Below, piece by piece: positions 32,165 through 41,315 of a stretch of DNA of 47,980 nt. Source of the stretch: CAYLRY01 sp964386535 (GTDB taxonomy: Bacteria; Chloroflexota; Dehalococcoidia; Dehalococcoidales; UBA3254); NCBI GenBank assembly GCA_964386535.1, contig CAYLRY010000021.1, positions 1-47,980 of the forward strand, given 5' to 3'. Numbering within the stretch: position 1 is the first letter of the stretch; each line of letters starts with the position of its first letter. The notes under the pieces are model-generated. The model ran no database searches, was not told the origin of the DNA, and saw nothing but the letters and a program-made list of their open reading frames with translations. Both the position numbers and the translations under genes were made by a program.

Positions 32165-34156
32165 TTATATGCAGCGAGCGACTTCGTAGGCATCCCAGAT
32201 AGCCCTCATTATATTCCCTGGCTCACGGCAGTCTCCTATAGAATATATCCTGGCAAACTCGTTTTTTAGTTGATGATACAATTCGTTATCCGGTTTCATG
32301 CCGGTGGCAATAACCACGGCATCTACTTTCGGCCTGGATTCCCTATGGTCGCCTTTGATCAGAACAACCCCGTTTTCCTCGATTTCCTGGATTTTAGCAC
32401 CGGTTATTACCTTCACCTGGTGAAATGCCAGAAGGTCAATCAGCATAGAACGGTTCATTTGAGGTATTTTCAGGCCGCTGCTCATAAGTTCGGGGAGTTC
32501 TTCAATAATGGTCACCGACTTTCCCTTTTGGGCCAGCCAGAGGGCTGTTTCGCAACCTGTCAGCCCCCCTCCTATAACCAAAATGGTTCTTCCTTCTATT
32601 TCTTTGCCCGCCAGCAGGTCTACAGCCGTTAAAATATTAACAGAGTTATGTCTTTGAATTAGATCTGGCAAAGCCGGTCTTGACCCGGTAGCAACAAGAA
32701 TAACATCGGGATTTTCATGGTGGATTTCTTCCACAGAGGCAGGCGAATGCAGTTTAATGCTCACGTTTGAATCTCGTAACTGCTTTTCGTACCATAGCAG
32801 AAGTCGCTTAAGATCCGTTTTAAAATGAGGCGCCGAAGCTTCGATCAAATGTCCCCCCAGCTCCTGTTCTTTTTCGTAAAGCGTGACCTGATGGCCTCTG
32901 AGAGCCCCTACCCTGGCTGCTTCCATCCCGGCCAAACCTGCCCCTACAATGATAATCTTCTTTTTTCGATGCGCCGGTCTAAGCGCATATGATATTTCTC
33001 TGCCACAGGCTGGATTGACCGCGCAGGAGAGGGGTTTCCCTGAAGATAATCTCTCCATACAGCCATCATGACATCCTGTGCAAGGACGGATATCTGCCTC
33101 CCTGCCTTCCCGTACTTTCAACGGCCACTCAGGGTCAGCTAATAGACCCCGGCCCAGCGCAATCAAGTCTGCTTTGCCCCGGTCTATCAAATCTTCGGCC
33201 AGTTCAGCTACTTCCAGTCTCCCAACTGCTGTTACCGGAATTTTGACTCTTGGTTTTACTTTGGCGGCCAGGTCCACCATACAGCCGTGCTCCTGATAAA
33301 CGGGAGGATGAGCCCAGTACCAGCTATCATAACATCCGGCATCCACATGAAGTGAGTCGAACCCCGCCTCTTCCAACAAGCCGGCCATTTCCAGTCCTTC
33401 TTCGATGTCCCGGCCGGCTTCGTTGAAGCTTTCTTCCGGCAACGCCCCTGCATGTGAACCTTTAATATAATGTTTTAATCCCATTCTATATTGTACTGGG
33501 AAGTCTTTTCCAGCGTTTTTTTTGATTTCGGATAAGACTTCTATAGGGAAATTAACCCTGCCTTTTAAATCGCCGCCATATTTATCCTTTCTATGGTTCC
33601 ACAGGGCAGTGGTGAATTGATCGAAAAGGTAACCTTCATGGCCATGCAACTCTATACCGTCCACCCCCGCGGCTGCTACCATTCTGGCAGCACTGCCAAA
33701 GGCTAGTACTATGCTCTCTATTTCTTGTACCGTCAGTTCCCGGGTAAATATTTGGGGATCCCAATAGCAGGGTACAGCCGAAGCTGAGGCCGGAGTGTGG
33801 TTAGCACTGACGCCACGCTGAACCCGGCCCCAGCCGGCAGTTAATTGCACAAACACTTTTGTTCCCAGTGAATGAGAGCACTCACAGAGTTCAACCAGAG
33901 CAGGCATAAGGGAAGGAATAATCCGGGGTATGCGGCCGTTGTCAGGCTCCAGGATATTTTCAACCTTGAAGACCCCGGTGATAATCAAACCCACGCCTCC
34001 CCTGGCCCGCTCAAGATAATAGTCAATTCCCCTTCGGGTCAGAGTGCCTGCCGGATCCCAAAATCCGTTGATGCCCATAGGAGCCATGACTATCCGGTTT
34101 TTCAGCACTACCCTGCCGATGTTTACGGATTCGAATAATTTGGGGTATTTTAGCAT
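32165..34156 (-). CDS. NADH:flavin oxidoreductase, Old Yellow Enzyme/2,4-dienoyl-CoA reductase type
   Basis: 663-aa multidomain reductase. Residues 1-370 are an FMN-binding TIM barrel (NRIVMAPMGINGFWDPAG; GVDGIELHGHEGYLFDQF; RRGIDYYLERARGG nearby). The [4Fe-4S] cluster motif CTGCHDGC-x11-C-x4-C follows. Then come an FAD segment (IIIVGAGLAGMEAARVGAL) and an NAD(P)H segment (ILVIGGGLTGCETALWLA). The layout is that of 2,4-dienoyl-CoA reductase, trimethylamine dehydrogenase and bile-acid reductases. It starts four bases after the binding-lipoprotein stop with no clear ribosome site, so translation is probably coupled. It likely reduces an enoate or enone. Confidence 0.94.
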   Translation of the reverse strand: MLKYPKLFESVNIGRVVLKNRIVMAPMGINGFWDPAGTLTRRGIDYYLERARGGVGLIITGVFKVENILEPDNGRIPRIIPSLMPALVELCECSHSLGTKVFVQLTAGWGRVQRGVSANHTPASASAVPCYWDPQIFTRELTVQEIESIVLAFGSAARMVAAAGVDGIELHGHEGYLFDQFTTALWNHRKDKYGGDLKGRVNFPIEVLSEIKKNAGKDFPVQYRMGLKHYIKGSHAGALPEESFNEAGRDIEEGLEMAGLLEEAGFDSLHVDAGCYDSWYWAHPPVYQEHGCMVDLAAKVKPRVKIPVTAVGRLEVAELAEDLIDRGKADLIALGRGLLADPEWPLKVREGREADIRPCTGCHDGCMERLSSGKPLSCAVNPACGREISYALRPAHRKKKIIIVGAGLAGMEAARVGALRGHQVTLYEKEQELGGHLIEASAPHFKTDLKRLLLWYEKQLRDSNVSIKLHSPASVEEIHHENPDVILVATGSRPALPDLIQRHNSVNILTAVDLLAGKEIEGRTILVIGGGLTGCETALWLAQKGKSVTIIEELPELMSSGLKIPQMNRSMLIDLLAFHQVKVITGAKIQEIEENGVVLIKGDHRESRPKVDAVVIATGMKPDNELYHQLKNEFARIYSIGDCREPGNIMRAIWDAYEVARCI

Positions 34157-34160
34157 TTTG

Positions 34161-35855
34161 TTACTTGCTCAACCAGGCATTTTTAGCGTTCCATATCGTA
34201 TTACTGCCCATTTCACCAATGCCGGTATCATGTACCTTCGAGGTAGTGGCAACGAGGGCGCTCGGGCAGTATAAGGGGATAAGGGTGCAGTCATCGTATA
34301 GCGCCTGTATACATTTACCTAACAATGCGGCATCCTGGGATGGACTGGTAAGAGAAGCATTAAGCAGTTGATCATAACCTTGAGGTAATTTAATGCTTTT
34401 ATACCAGGGACTGGTGTTCGCAAACCACTGGCTCAGGACCGCGTTGTAATTGGCGCGATAGGTGATCTGGTCCAAAAGCAGGCCGGTCCAGGTACCCATC
34501 TGGTAAGTGGTGAACTTACCAGAGTCAGCAAACTGCACATCTACGTTGATACCTACCGCTTTTAATTGCGCCTGTATGGCGACAGGAACATTTTGATCAG
34601 CCGTGGAAGCGGCGATAAGGGTGCTTTTAAACCCATTAGGATATCCGGCTTCAGTCAGGAGCTGTTTGGCTTTGGCAACATCATACTTACGTCCCTGAAT
34701 AGTTGGCACATAAGCCTTGGAATCCTTGCCGGGTAACTGGTAGGCAACCTCCCAGAAACCGAAGCCAAACGCATTATTTAAGCCCTGTTTATCGATAGCA
34801 TACTCTGCTGCCATACGTACCTTGGGATTAGCCCATACCGAGTCCTCGTTTTTGGAATCCGGCAGTAAGAACCTCGTGCCCCCGCTTGAAGCAAGAATTT
34901 TATATCCTGCATCCTGCAAGTCCTTGGCAGATTTATTTGTGGAAATAGCCAGGACATCTGCGCCACCGGACTTAAATAAAGCCAGACGGGTCATCTCGTC
35001 AGCCACGTAAAGAATATTTAGATTATCCAGATACGGCTTACCAGAAATAAAGAAGTCATCGAACCTGGTCAATTTCAACGATACATCCCGGGAGAAGCTA
35101 ACCTGCTTAAAGGGACCTGTCCCTACCATATTCCATTTCATGTATTCGGTGCCATTTTTTTCATAAGCCTCTTTTGAAACCATGCTGCCGGCAGGGCCGC
35201 CGAATGATCTTACTGCTGAATTCATCCATTGGAATAAATTAATCTTTATGGTATGGTCATCTATCACTTCAATGGACTTCCAGGCCGAACTGGAGCTGGT
35301 AAGGGTACCGGTTTTTAGATTATCGAGGTTCCATTTGACAATTTGGGCGGTGAGTTCGCTGCCGTCATGGAATTTAACGCCTTTTTTGAGCTTGAAGGTA
35401 ATGGAAGGTTTATCAGCGCTGGTATTGACCTCATATGATTCGGCCAGAAGGGGGCTCAAGTCCCCGTTATATGCCTCCTCAAGAAGAGGTAATATGCTTA
35501 TTTGCAGAGCCAGCATGGAAGTGCCGGCAGCTTCTTTAGGCCAGCCAAAAGGCCCCCCTGGAGCTGTCGTTTGGACATATGTAAGGGTGCCGCCGTACTT
35601 ATCTTTATCAGAAGCCTGGGTGGTAATTGGGGGAGTTGTCTTTGCCGCCGTGGTGGCAGCCGTGGTCGTGATAGGTTGGGTTGTGGCCACCGGTTTCGAC
35701 GTAACGGGAATAGTAGTGGTGGCAGAGGGTGCAGTGGACTGTGTTGCAGTAGTTGTACTCACCGGGGTGGTAGATGAAGTAGAGGTAGTACCGCAGCCGG
35801 AAATGATGAGAACACCGATTAATAGAATTACCAGGGGTATCAGGTATCTGCGCAT
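34161..35855 (-). CDS. Orphan SBP_bac_5 family substrate-binding lipoprotein
   Basis: 564-aa binding protein starting at MRRYLIPLVI, with GGGAGG upstream. An earlier in-frame ATG at 35888 is less likely. Lipobox ISGC (Cys21) is followed by a linker of about 70 residues, rich in Thr, Ser, Ala and Pro. The family 5 core shows YGGTLTYVQTTAPGGPFG, FKLKKGVKFHDGSEL and NMVGTGPFKQVSF. EAGYPNGFKSTLIAAS and QALYDDCTLIPLY lie near the C terminus. It is very similar to the lipoproteins at 26716 and 39466. Here it sits between AOR and an OYE-type reductase with no permease genes. Confidence 0.92.
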   Translation of the reverse strand: MRRYLIPLVILLIGVLIISGCGTTSTSSTTPVSTTTATQSTAPSATTTIPVTSKPVATTQPITTTAATTAAKTTPPITTQASDKDKYGGTLTYVQTTAPGGPFGWPKEAAGTSMLALQISILPLLEEAYNGDLSPLLAESYEVNTSADKPSITFKLKKGVKFHDGSELTAQIVKWNLDNLKTGTLTSSSSAWKSIEVIDDHTIKINLFQWMNSAVRSFGGPAGSMVSKEAYEKNGTEYMKWNMVGTGPFKQVSFSRDVSLKLTRFDDFFISGKPYLDNLNILYVADEMTRLALFKSGGADVLAISTNKSAKDLQDAGYKILASSGGTRFLLPDSKNEDSVWANPKVRMAAEYAIDKQGLNNAFGFGFWEVAYQLPGKDSKAYVPTIQGRKYDVAKAKQLLTEAGYPNGFKSTLIAASTADQNVPVAIQAQLKAVGINVDVQFADSGKFTTYQMGTWTGLLLDQITYRANYNAVLSQWFANTSPWYKSIKLPQGYDQLLNASLTSPSQDAALLGKCIQALYDDCTLIPLYCPSALVATTSKVHDTGIGEMGSNTIWNAKNAWLSK

Positions 35856-35954
35856 GGTTTTCCTCCCTATTTTTCGTATAATATTCATTTCTGAGTTGTT
35901 CTTTGTCTTTTCAGTTACAACCGATATATGTTAACTTCACCCTGGATTAAACCG

Positions 35955-37910
35955 TCAATCCGTTTCGGGTAGCTTGCCTCTCTTTAACAGATCAACGGCT
36001 ATATCCTTTAAATCCAGTTCAATTAACTTGCTTTCAGTTTGGAGGCCGGTTTTTTTATCCCATCCTCTCAAACCATAATACTCATCAAGCAGTGCATCAG
36101 TAATGTTTCGGGACAGCTTGGCTCCTTTAGCAGGGCCATCAGGTAAAGATTCCTCATAGAACCTATCAGGCCAGTTGTCGTCTTTTCGCGATATACCCTG
36201 TCTAACGTTATAGGCTTTTAGAACGTTAAAGACCCTTTCTCCGGATTTCATAACAGCTCGAGGAGTTATTTCCCAGCCGTTACAGGCTGAGAGTAGTTTA
36301 GAAAAATGAGTTGGGCCCCAGGCAAGTACGAATCCTGAGGGGAAGAAACATACCCCGGCGGCGTTTAAAAAAGAATATAAGTCCTCAAACCATTTAACCA
36401 TCATCGCCTTTCCTTCCCAGGTAAAAGGCAATTGCTCAGGCGGTACGCCGTAAGCCATCTTTTTTACATCTTCAAACATGTCCAGTTGATCGGCTCCCCA
36501 GTTTGGATTATATTCATCAGCCAGGAAATGAGCGCCCTTTACGTTGTCCCCGCCCCTGGGGTTGGTGATTACGCCAAAGACATATCCCCTTTTACCGGAC
36601 CGGGGATCCGTGGACATCATCTCTACTCCTTTGGTTGTCATAACGTATTTTTTGGCTCCCCTTCCAAATAATTTGGCGGAACGTGCCGTGCCTTCAGCCA
36701 GAATATCTCCGATTCCTTCTCTATTCGCTATTTTGTTTAACAAGGCTACGCTGGAATCTTCATTGCCCCAATCTAAGGCCAGACCGTCACAATCGGAGGC
36801 GGTCAATATCCCCCTCTGGAATAGCTCCATGGTAAATGAGATACATCCTGCCGCGGATACATAGTCCATTCCCATTTGATGGCATATTTCTTTACATTTC
36901 CATATTGTAAGGACATTATCAATTGCGCATTTTCCCCCGAATGCATAATGCACCCCAGAAGCGCCGGGTCTGCCCACTTTCGTTCCGGCATATTTGCCCT
37001 CCTTTACCTCCGCAAGATGAAAGCACTGGAGGGGGCAGGCCCAACAGGGGCTCTGCTCCTTTGACATATATTTAGCGACCTTAGCACGGTTATGTGAATT
37101 CATCCAGTCAGGCAGAAATCCGGTCTGGAAATTTTTACCCGGCATACTTCCATGAATAACATCCCATGGAGGGGCTTCTTCCCCTTTACCGCCACCGCCA
37201 AAAAGAGAAACCTTCCTGGCCGTGGCCAGACGCTCCCGGACTTCCCTGATAGCTTCCTTAAAATCTTCCTCCCTGGCAATACTTACCTGACCAGTTCCTC
37301 GTACGGCTATTGCCTTTAGCTTTTTATCTCCCATTACGGCTCCCGAACCGTTCCGGGCAGCTACATGATGGTAATCATTAACCGGGCAGGCAAATCTGAC
37401 CAGGTTCTCACCCGCCGGGCCGATAGTAAGAACAGAAATATCAGCGCCCAATTCGTTCCTGATCGCATCTGATGAGACAACTGTATTTTTTCGCCACAGA
37501 TGGTTTGCCTCTTTTAATTCCACCTCATCATTGTTTATCCAGAGATATACAGGGGTTTCACTCTTATTCCTGATAATCAATATATCGAAGCCGGCATGTT
37601 TAAGCGCCGCCCCCCACATGCCGCCCGTGTTTCCGGTACCAATGCTGGCCGTCAGGGGAGATTTGGTCGTTATCTCAGTTCTGCCTGAAGAGGGCGCCTG
37701 GGTTCCCGTAAGCGGGCCGTTGGCAAAAATCAAAATATTCTCCGGGCTGTAGGGTTCTACATCAGGCCCTACTTCGTCATATAGCATCTTGCTGCTGAAT
37801 CCCATGCCGCCGATAAACCGCCGGGCCATATCAGGGTCTATACTGGTTTTAACCATCCTTCTGGATGACAGATCAACATCCAGTATTTTTCCATAACCGT
37901 AAGCGCTCAT
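35955..37910 (-). CDS. Aldehyde:ferredoxin oxidoreductase (tungsten-dependent family)
   Basis: 651-aa AOR-family enzyme, a usual length. N-terminal tungstopterin-binding domain: YGKILDVDLSSRRMV, FIGGMGFSSKMLYDEV, ANGPLTGTQAPSSGR, NDYHHVAARNGSGAVMG. The [4Fe-4S] ligands are Cys289, Cys292 and Cys296 (SPCWACPLQC), with a later Cys in NAAGVCFFP. AOR enzymes oxidise aldehydes to acids with ferredoxin, and related forms act on benzoyl-CoA (BamB) or other substrates. The present substrate is unknown. It needs tungstopterin, which links it to the riboswitch-controlled importer. It is flanked by PrpD and a binding lipoprotein. Confidence 0.95.
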   Translation of the reverse strand: MSAYGYGKILDVDLSSRRMVKTSIDPDMARRFIGGMGFSSKMLYDEVGPDVEPYSPENILIFANGPLTGTQAPSSGRTEITTKSPLTASIGTGNTGGMWGAALKHAGFDILIIRNKSETPVYLWINNDEVELKEANHLWRKNTVVSSDAIRNELGADISVLTIGPAGENLVRFACPVNDYHHVAARNGSGAVMGDKKLKAIAVRGTGQVSIAREEDFKEAIREVRERLATARKVSLFGGGGKGEEAPPWDVIHGSMPGKNFQTGFLPDWMNSHNRAKVAKYMSKEQSPCWACPLQCFHLAEVKEGKYAGTKVGRPGASGVHYAFGGKCAIDNVLTIWKCKEICHQMGMDYVSAAGCISFTMELFQRGILTASDCDGLALDWGNEDSSVALLNKIANREGIGDILAEGTARSAKLFGRGAKKYVMTTKGVEMMSTDPRSGKRGYVFGVITNPRGGDNVKGAHFLADEYNPNWGADQLDMFEDVKKMAYGVPPEQLPFTWEGKAMMVKWFEDLYSFLNAAGVCFFPSGFVLAWGPTHFSKLLSACNGWEITPRAVMKSGERVFNVLKAYNVRQGISRKDDNWPDRFYEESLPDGPAKGAKLSRNITDALLDEYYGLRGWDKKTGLQTESKLIELDLKDIAVDLLKRGKLPETD

Positions 37911-37973
37911 ATTTTACGCCTCTATGGTGCAAGATTGAATGATTTCCGGATAAACTTGTTCCCTATTTTTGCA

Positions 37974-39326
37974 TTATTTAACGGTTAACTCATTTATTTT
38001 ACTGATATCATCCACATTTTCCAGATTTTCCAGCATTGCCAGGAGTTCCTCAGCATTTTGCCGGTTAATCGTTTTGGAAAATTCTATCTGTGCCATAAAT
38101 TTTGCATTCAATTCGTCCCTTGAAAGCGAGTTTGTAATATCTCCTCTGGCTAATTCTACATACTCAGACAGCAAACTGCCGTTATGCATACTGATATTGA
38201 GCCTGGCACCCTTGATTTGAGGAGAAGTTGCCAGCTTTATTTTTTGGATAAGAGACATAATTGCAGGTTCACGTATGGCTTTTTCAGTAAAGTCTTCATT
38301 TGTCGCCCGTTTTCTCATCAAAACGGTAGCTATTGAGTACTTGTAGCTAAAAAGAGCATCACCCGTTGGATAGTTTCGAATCTGGAAAGGCTTCCAGCAA
38401 TGGTTATTTTCAGCATCTGGCGGTAAAACCAGGACTATTTCTGCTATATCTTCAATCTTTATGTCATTTTTTCTGACCAGCGCCAGAGCAGCCTCTATGC
38501 CTGCATGTGTTAGCCGGCATCCGGGATATGGTTTAAATACGAGCTCAACATGAAATTTTTTCCCCAGGTTGGAAATCAGGATATCAGGCGAATCAAGGCC
38601 ATGCCCAAAATAACTGCCGTGTTCACCGAATAAGGGGTCTTCTGCTCCTGACCATCCGTTTTGTGCCATTTGTGCAGCAACCACACCGTTCATGGCTGCT
38701 TTACCATAGCCTGTTTTAAAGGTAGGGCTGCCGTCCCATAGTCCTGCGTTCCCCCCGGAACCCTGGTCAAGTGCAATTCCAAAGGCGTTTCTCATTTGCA
38801 ATAAATTTAAGCCCAAAATGCGACCGGCAATAGCAGAAGCTCCAAGCGTGGTTGCCGGACCTCTTCTGGTATCCAGGCTCTGAAGCCTGGCAACCAGGTC
38901 TTCCGCTGTGACCAGGCAGGTAATCAACTCTTTCCCGGAAATATGTCTACTTTCTCCTATGGTGATAGCTGTTGGGATTGTGGCCCCGCTGGTGTGAGAA
39001 GGATATCTCTTGTTATTGATAATAACCACCAGAGGAGCGCTATCAAAGGTATTGCACAGGATGGCATTTACCCAGGCCGCATGGGGTGCAGGCGCCTTCA
39101 GACCGTAGCCCATAATGGTAGCTTCCCTTTTACCCCCCCATTCTGTCACCAGTTTCACCAGAACAGCATTGTCTGGCGCACCGGCGCCTCCTAAAATGTC
39201 CCCCACTACATCTTTAATACGATTTTTAGCGTTCTCTACTGTGGACTGGTCCAGGTTTTCAAACCGGGTATTTAATATATTATTTAATAAACTCTCAACA
39301 ATAATCTTTTTGTCAATATCTTTCAT
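37974..39326 (-). CDS. MmgE/PrpD family protein
   Basis: 450-aa protein of the MmgE/PrpD family, which contains 2-methylcitrate dehydratase and iminodisuccinate epimerase. Visible segments are DILGGAGAPDNAVLVKLVTEWGG-type N terminus, TCLVTAEDLVARLQ, GASAIAGRILGLNLLQMRNAFGIA and FKPYPGCRLTHAGIEAALAL. The C-terminal SMHNGSLLSEYVELARG is typical. The substrate is not defined; hydration or epimerisation of a small acid is possible. No clear ribosome site precedes the ATG. It lies upstream of AOR and downstream of a binding lipoprotein. Confidence 0.92.
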   Translation of the reverse strand: MKDIDKKIIVESLLNNILNTRFENLDQSTVENAKNRIKDVVGDILGGAGAPDNAVLVKLVTEWGGKREATIMGYGLKAPAPHAAWVNAILCNTFDSAPLVVIINNKRYPSHTSGATIPTAITIGESRHISGKELITCLVTAEDLVARLQSLDTRRGPATTLGASAIAGRILGLNLLQMRNAFGIALDQGSGGNAGLWDGSPTFKTGYGKAAMNGVVAAQMAQNGWSGAEDPLFGEHGSYFGHGLDSPDILISNLGKKFHVELVFKPYPGCRLTHAGIEAALALVRKNDIKIEDIAEIVLVLPPDAENNHCWKPFQIRNYPTGDALFSYKYSIATVLMRKRATNEDFTEKAIREPAIMSLIQKIKLATSPQIKGARLNISMHNGSLLSEYVELARGDITNSLSRDELNAKFMAQIEFSKTINRQNAEELLAMLENLENVDDISKINELTVK

Positions 39327-39354
39327 GTTAAAAACTTTCTGGGAAGAATTACCC

Positions 39355-39400
39355 GGGAGGGCGTAGAAAATTGGTGCTGCAACAATTTTTTAGCCCTCCC
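39355..39400 (-). other. Strong intercistronic hairpin
   Basis: GGGAGGGC (39355-39362) pairs with GCCCTCCC (39393-39400), and AAAATTG/CAATTTT extends it inside. There is no U-tract on the minus strand, so it may protect or attenuate the mRNA between the lipoprotein and PrpD genes. Confidence 0.5.
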
Positions 39401-39465
39401 AAATCCCCTGATCCTTAAAACAGGTACCGAAACGGCGCCTGATTGAAGGTATTTTTAATTGTGAA

Positions 39466-41151
39466 TTACTTTTTAAGCCATGCGCCGGTAACGTTCCAGG
39501 TGTAAGGACTGCCATAGGTACAGAAATTACCATCCTGGACTCTATCAGTGACCGCAAATATATCGTTTGTGTACATTATGGGAATAGTCATAACATCATC
39601 AAACATAGCCTGGAACGCGGACCAGAGTACCTTCTGGTCCAGTTCCGGTGTGGTCATAACATGGTTGTAAGTATCCATCCATTTCGGCGGTCCTTTGTTG
39701 CTCTTGAACTGGACTCGCGGTTCAGAGGTAAAAGCTATGCCCTGGGTGGGTTGCGGACTCGTTCTCATCACGGTGCAGAGGAGGGCGTTATCCCAGGTGC
39801 CCATTGAATATGAAGTAAATTTGGTGGCGTCAGGGAAATCCAGGTCTACGTTGATGCCAATTGTTTTCAAAAAAGATTGAAGAGCCACTACGATATCCTT
39901 GCTCACCGTAGGATCGCTGATTATTTTGGACTTAAAACCATTGGGAAAGCCAGCCTCGGTCATTAACGCTTTGGCTTTGGCCACATTATATTTACGGCCG
40001 GCAATATCCGGATTGTGCGGGTAGGTTCCATCCGGATACCACTGGTCGGCGGCCGAGGAATAACCAAATCCGAAGGTTTTGGCAATGGATGCTTTATCTA
40101 TAGCGTATTCCGCTGCCTCTCTTACCTTGAGATTGGCCCATGGAGAGGAAGTATTAGCGCTATCCGGCATCAAACAAATACAACCCGCCAATTGAGAGTA
40201 AATATTGTATCCGGCTTCCTTCAGTTCACCTGCTATTCTGGCATTCTTGGCCAGATCCATCACATCACCTGTGCCTGATTTGAATAAGGCCAGACGTGTT
40301 AGTTCGTCGACTACATTGATATATTGCACCTTATCCATATAAGGCTTGCCACCCCCCATCCAATAGTTAGGGTTTCTCTCAGCTACAAATTTGACGTCCT
40401 TTGAGAAATCGGTCAAGATAAAAGCCCCGGTGGATACGATGTGGGTTCTCATATAGTCTTCGCCATACTTTTCGTAAGCTGCCGGTGAAGCTACTGGGGC
40501 CATTTCAAAAGCTGGTAACAGGGTATTGCGCCATTGTGTTAGATACAGTTTGACAGTATAATCATCGAGTATTTCCGTGGATTTGGTATAGCGGGAGGCT
40601 ACTAACGTATTGGCCTCAGCATATTTTTTGAGATTCCATGCAAAAACCCGAGCATTCCAGTCTGTACCGTCCTGAAATTTTACACCTTTCCGCAGGTGAA
40701 AAGTCAAGGATGGGGCTGTCATGTCCGCGTCAATCTCCCATGATTCAGCCAGGTAGGGGACCAGAGATGCATCCGGCATACTTTTAAATACCTGTTCGGT
40801 TGTTAGCACAGTACCCACATATTGTGCCCGGTTGTACCAGGGCATACCCAGAGGACCTCCCGGGGTGGTTGGGTCAATATAGGTCAGGGTACCTCCTTTG
40901 ACTAGTGTTGACGGGGCGGCACTGGTAGTTGTAGTGGAAGCCGTAGCTCCTACGCTTACTGGAGATGGTTGCGGTGTGGAGGAAGTGATGGAGCTAGTAG
41001 ATGTTACCTGTATTGGGGTAGTGGTGGTTTTTATTGAGGTGGTTGAAGAGGAGGCCGGAGCCACTGAAGTTGTCGTGGTTGACGATTGGCATCCAATGAG
41101 CGCTGGCAGGCATAGTACCAAGATTATAAGGACAGCTAAAAACTTTTTCAC
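39466..41151 (-). CDS. Orphan SBP_bac_5 family substrate-binding lipoprotein
   Basis: 561-aa binding protein with a GTG start after AGGGAGG. Signal peptide with lipobox LIGC (Cys21), Ser/Thr-rich linker to about residue 80, then GGTLTYIDPTTPGGPLG, FHLRKGVKFQDGTDWNARVF and HIVSTGAFILTDF. The C terminus has EAGFPNGFKSKIISD and QAMFDDVMTIPIMYT. It is the first gene of the minus-strand run that continues to PrpD and AOR, and it is divergent from the WYL regulator. No permease genes are present. Confidence 0.92.
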   Translation of the reverse strand: MKKFLAVLIILVLCLPALIGCQSSTTTTSVAPASSSTTSIKTTTTPIQVTSTSSITSSTPQPSPVSVGATASTTTTSAAPSTLVKGGTLTYIDPTTPGGPLGMPWYNRAQYVGTVLTTEQVFKSMPDASLVPYLAESWEIDADMTAPSLTFHLRKGVKFQDGTDWNARVFAWNLKKYAEANTLVASRYTKSTEILDDYTVKLYLTQWRNTLLPAFEMAPVASPAAYEKYGEDYMRTHIVSTGAFILTDFSKDVKFVAERNPNYWMGGGKPYMDKVQYINVVDELTRLALFKSGTGDVMDLAKNARIAGELKEAGYNIYSQLAGCICLMPDSANTSSPWANLKVREAAEYAIDKASIAKTFGFGYSSAADQWYPDGTYPHNPDIAGRKYNVAKAKALMTEAGFPNGFKSKIISDPTVSKDIVVALQSFLKTIGINVDLDFPDATKFTSYSMGTWDNALLCTVMRTSPQPTQGIAFTSEPRVQFKSNKGPPKWMDTYNHVMTTPELDQKVLWSAFQAMFDDVMTIPIMYTNDIFAVTDRVQDGNFCTYGSPYTWNVTGAWLKK

Positions 41152-41239
41152 ATCATCCTCCCTGTAAAAAATATCGGAGAGATCTAAGTTTAAAGATCAT
41201 AACATAATGAAGTGCCACCTTATCTGTCACAGAATACGA

Positions 41240-41251
41240 CCATCATGATGG
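41240..41251. promoter_or_regulatory. Palindrome between divergent regulator and lipoprotein genes
   Basis: CCATCATGATGG is a perfect 12-base palindrome in a 164-base divergent spacer. It is a candidate binding site for the adjacent WYL regulator. A TATAAT at 41268-41273 lies just downstream and may be the -10 of the regulator gene. Confidence 0.4.
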
Positions 41252-41315
41252 ACATTCGCACTTATGTTATAATTATATGAGCTATCGCATAATTACTAAA
41301 AAGATGGAGCGATAT

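Noticed and set aside
35182..35934. Long Val/Gly-rich open frame on the plus strand, with similar ones at 28061-28363 and 40898-41167
   Set aside because: These are antisense shadows of the Ser/Thr-rich linkers and N termini of the binding lipoproteins. They lack ribosome sites and any recognisable domain.
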